The position numbers and the translations under genes are program-made. The notes beneath the pieces were generated by a model, which was not told where the DNA came from, did no database searches, and saw only the letters and a list, made by a program, of their open reading frames with translations. Shown here piece by piece: positions 31,124-34,117 of a stretch of DNA of 34,117 bases; positions within the stretch are counted from its first letter, which is position 1; each line of letters opens with the position of its first letter. This stretch comes from Perkinsus olseni (lineage: Eukaryota; Perkinsozoa; Perkinsida; Perkinsidae): the NCBI GenBank assembly GCA_013115135.1, contig JABANP010000542.1:1-34117 (forward strand). Direction: 5' to 3'.

Positions 31124-32719
31124 ATGGCACCTCCCTCACCGCCTGATTCATTCTCGAATTACTACTCCAAGTGGGACTCCTATGCTGCTGGCCTCGGTGA
31201 AGATGTTAATGATGATGAGATGCCGGGCTCAATAGCGGACCAGTCTAGGCCAGTGGCCGAGGCTAGGCAACAGATGGAACGCCAAAATCGAGTCTCTGCA
31301 CAGAAGGTACTAACGTAATGGTGCTCGAATACCTTAAAACTCAAATTTCGAACATTAAACTTTTCAACTTTCTCGGCGCATTTTAACGCCGGTACTGCTT
31401 CAGTACTGTCCGTTCGGTTAGCCGTAGTAATCTTGCGTATGCGAGAGGTCATAGTCGATGGCTTCAACCTGCTTGAGTTGAGCTGGTGGAGTTAAGACTC
31501 ATAGTAGTCTCGAGGCTGTCTATCAAGTTTGAATCCGCTAACTAGTGAACGTCTGATCTCGAGTATCGGGGAAGTTCTTGCTCTGCCGTCGCCTCCGCTC
31601 GCGGCAGCTCGATCGTGCCCGCTCTCAGGCTGCGATGCTCGCTAATATGAAGGAGAATGAGGTGACGTTGGAAGCGAGTGATCTCAAGGCTGACGATTCC
31701 AAAGTTATCCACATATCGGACAAAGGGCTAGAGGGCAAAGCACTGAGGCTACGAGGAGTGAAGGACCGCACTGTTCTCGTGGAGGTGGATAAAATATTGA
31801 AGTTGTTCATCGAAGAGTTCGAAGGCTCCAAGGTCTTGGTGCAAAGCCAATTGGTCACTGGAACTGCTGAGCTGTGGTCCTGTAAGAACTCCTCCTTGTG
31901 TCTCGTCAAAGGGGTAGAGACGGTCCAGTGCGACGCTTGTAACGATGTGTCCATCACCGGCGCTGTCAGAGTGTGCAGTAGTAACTGTACGGGATTGAAG
32001 GTTAATGGTGCGGATGTAGCAGAAACAGGGAAGACAGAGCAGATCCTGAGCAAGTCCGATGAGCATGGCAAAGTTACGAGCGATAGGATCCAGCGATTCG
32101 GCCATGACCAATTGCCGGTGATGGATCTTGGAGAGAAGACGAAGCCTTCTGCGGAGAAGGACATAGCCGAGTCGCAGAAGGAGCTCGGTAGGGAGGTACT
32201 GGTGTGTGGTGTGGTAGTAGTGCTATCAGGTAACGATGCCTTCAAGGAGTGCGACTTCATGCAGGCAGTAGTTTTCTACACGAATGCTTTGGACCATGAC
32301 CCTAGGATGGCAGTGGCCCTGTCCAACAGAGCACAGTGTTGGTTGAAGCTTGGAGACCTCGACAAGTGAGGGCGAAGTGGGAGGGAAGGGTGAATAGCAT
32401 GTGCTTGACTTCAGGGCGGAGACGGATGCCTTGAAGGCAGCCGGGCTGGAGGAAGCTCCTGATCGGATAAGAGCCAAATCGTGGTTCCGCGCGGGAATGG
32501 CTCGGCACGGCAGAGGTACTGAACGCTTCATGAGTAGAGAAGCTCATCCAATGAGATTTCTCTTGGCGGACTGTGTTACTAGTTGATGGTGCTGCAGGTG
32601 ACTTCGCCGGGGCTTGTGAATGCTTGAGCAAAGCGCAGGAGATCGACCCCAAGAACCCTCAGATCGACCATGCCTTCAAGATGGCAGAATTCAAGATGCG
32701 TCAGAAGCCAAGGCAGTGA
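31124..32719 (+). CDS. C-CAP/TBCC-like beta-helix segment fused to TPR repeats
   Basis: Exons are 31124-31306, 31629-32187, 32230-32365, 32415-32515 and 32583-32719: 1116 nt, 371 residues. The N-terminus is acidic and has a coiled EARQQMERQNR stretch. Residues about 90-190 form repeated short strands (VLVEVDKILKLFIEEFEGSK, TGTAELWSC, ETVQCDACNDVSITG, VRVCSSNCTGLKV) like the beta-helix of cyclase-associated protein and tubulin cofactor C. After an acidic linker come TPR helices: ELGNDAFKECDFMQAVVFYT, MAVALSNRAQCWLKLGDLDK, CECLSKAQEIDPKNPQ. C-CAP domains handle actin and TBCC domains act on tubulin or small GTPases; TPRs bind partners. The fusion suggests a cytoskeletal cochaperone, an inference. 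Intron 1 is 322 nt; intron 2 (42 nt) is in frame. Confidence 0.72.
31307..31628 (+). other. Unusually long intron (322 nt) in the C-CAP/TPR gene
   Basis: It starts gtactaacg and ends cgctctcag; its removal joins two phase-0 exons. Other introns of this gene are 42-67 nt. No in-frame extra exon was seen. It includes a perfect short inverted repeat near 31381-31402 (aacgccggtactgc...cagtac). Confidence 0.6.
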
Positions 32720-32836
32720 GTAGAAACTTTTTCCCTGCAAGTGTACTTTTCCTCTCAAATACTGTGACTACTTTCTATCCTCCCTTGCCGCCCTGAGCTA
32801 GGTAAATTAATACATGTCCTAGTACCGATTTTTTGA

Positions 32837-34117
32837 ATGATCTCACCCCCTGCCCCGGAGTCGGAGGAGGCCGTGGAGGCTCCTGAGGCACCTGGTGGTG
32901 CCGCTTGCCGTGTCCAACAGCTCTGCACTCGCTGTCAGTCCAAGCTGGAGGTCGTTGATTACGATACCCAGGAGAAGCAGGTGTGGAGCATCTCTCTTAA
33001 CTATCGACTGTCATTGACAATGGCTTGTCTCAGGCCAAGGCCGAGATAGCGGCTCGAGACCTAGAGGGTCGGATAGCGGCGGCAACAACAGACTGCCCGA
33101 GAAGTGCCTCACTACGAGAGGCTCTCGAGAAGGTAGACCGCCATGGGGAGGTACCTGGGGCCGGTGTGCGATCGTCCTTAGGGGAAGAATCTGAGCTCAG
33201 TGGAACGGCTGAGTCTGCTCGGCAGTGCCTTTGCTCTTGTACTACATCCCGAGGCCCGGGAGAAGGATACTAGCGTACCCCTCTGTGAGCCATGTGCGAT
33301 GGACGTAAGTCTACTAACGGTCATCTATCGAGGCCCTGCGACAGTTCCCGCACTAGGTGGTGGCTTTGTGGCAGCGAGAACTGGCGCTGCGACGGGCGGA
33401 GCTAGCTGAGGCCGAGCTCGCCTTGGCAGAGCTGGATCAACAGGTGGCAGAGGGTGACGAGCAGGATGACGATGATGACGACGTCCGGGCCCTCGAGGCC
33501 GAGGTAGGTGGTCAGAGGCCGGTCCTCGGGTAAGCGAATGGTCGACAGATAGCTGGCATGGAGAAGGAGTTGGAGGAGTTGAAGGACACTTCACAAGAAC
33601 TGGAGGCTCGTCTAGAGACAGAGGAAGCGGAGGCGAGGGTCCAGCTCCGACGGGAAGAGTACCTCCATAAGGAGACCGATGACTATATTGTAAGCTACAG
33701 TAGCGCGGCACAGCTTCGACTAGTACTAGGGAACAGGTGGAACTGGTCGGCCATGAGGAGGCCACGGGTAGCGTTAAAGCCCAAGTAGAGTACACGAGCG
33801 CTGAGATATCAAGACTAAAAAGGACCAGCGTGCTGGCAATGGCCTTCAGGATTTGGTACTCAAGTAGCAGCTCGACCATCTCGGACCCCCCGTCGTCGCA
33901 GGCACTCCGGGCCTTTTTGGGAGCATCAACGGCTTTAGGATGGGCCGCGTACATGACTACCAGATCCCATGGTCGGAGATAAACGTTGGGTGGGGGCAGA
34001 TGGCCCTTCTTCTGGACGTCATCGTGCGGTAACTGTGGTGACCTTCTCGATAGGAGCCACCATACGCTGTGTCCCAGGCGAGTGGGAGTTCCCTCGGCTT
34101 ATCGGCTTCTTCCGAGA
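32837..34117 (+). CDS. BECN1: Beclin 1 / ATG6, 3' end beyond the window
   Basis: Exons are 32837-32980, 33034-33132, 33182-33304, 33357-33503, 33549-33689, 33737-33863, 33902-34028 and 34078-34117 (cut), all in phase. The N-terminal zinc-type pair CTRC (C30, C33) and the second pair CEPC in PLCEPCAMD (C116, C119) match Beclin. The coiled coil follows (residues about 123-230), then the start of the evolutionarily conserved domain: RLKRTSVLAMAFRIWYS, LFGSINGFRMGR, WSEINVGWGQMALLL. Beclin 1 is the scaffold of the Vps34 PI3-kinase complexes in autophagy and endosome sorting. No BH3-like segment is obvious between the two CxxC pairs. About 150-200 residues of the C-terminal domain should lie beyond 34117. 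Introns are 38-53 nt. Confidence 0.9.

Noticed and set aside
33325..33954. Minus-strand open frame of 209 codons
   Set aside because: It is antisense to Beclin exons 4-7, Pro/Ser-rich, and has no family signal.
1..34117. CRISPR arrays, bacterial operons or phage genes
   Set aside because: No regularly spaced repeats, no Shine-Dalgarno-led gene chains, and genes are split by spliceosomal introns.

Overview
The window looks like nuclear DNA of an intron-rich unicellular eukaryote. The best guess is a perkinsid alveolate (Perkinsus-type). That guess rests on overall style: tightly packed genes, very short GT-AG introns (about 33-116 nt, most 42-55), a standard genetic code, lineage-specific small secreted proteins and a helical-repeat organelle-type protein. 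No marker gene proves the genus. All gene models were spliced by hand from reading frame, splice sites and family motifs.

Layout. 1-4365: a tyrosine-recombinase (YR) retrotransposon with split direct repeats in the order A1-coding-B1-A2-B2. It has a gag-like CCCH protein, a broken reverse transcriptase and an intact-looking recombinase. 4366-6190: mostly empty, with one weak broken reading frame. 6191-7200 (+): a two-RRM protein with a Gly-Lys linker. 7833-10659 (-): three tandem maltose/galactoside O-acetyltransferase-like genes sharing four intron positions, the third with a one-base frameshift. 10920-12501 (+): a nine-exon TLC/LAG1 (ceramide synthase-like) membrane protein with an altered active-site motif. 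12793-13863 (+): an acidic-tailed TSSC4-like protein. 14007-16168 (+): a 603-residue helical protein with a mitochondrial-type leader. 17364-19754 (+): a tandem pair from a secreted family I do not recognise. 20349-20771 (-): a secreted two-repeat Cys-rich protein.

21389-22323 (-): glutathione S-transferase kappa. 22825-26928 (-): a large tubulin tyrosine ligase-like (TTLL) protein with an insertion in its catalytic domain. 27016-29199 (-): a complete 13-exon RIOK2 atypical kinase. 29300-30650 (-): a PPR-like protein. 31124-32719 (+): a C-CAP/TBCC-like beta-helix segment joined to TPR repeats. 32837-34117 (+): Beclin 1/ATG6, cut by the window edge. The host genes are eukaryotic housekeeping, cytoskeletal, lipid and autophagy functions with no operon-like logic. 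The most unusual content is the YR retroelement, the acetyltransferase cluster, the two orphan secreted families, the modified LAG1 and TTLL domains, and two introns five or more times longer than their neighbours.
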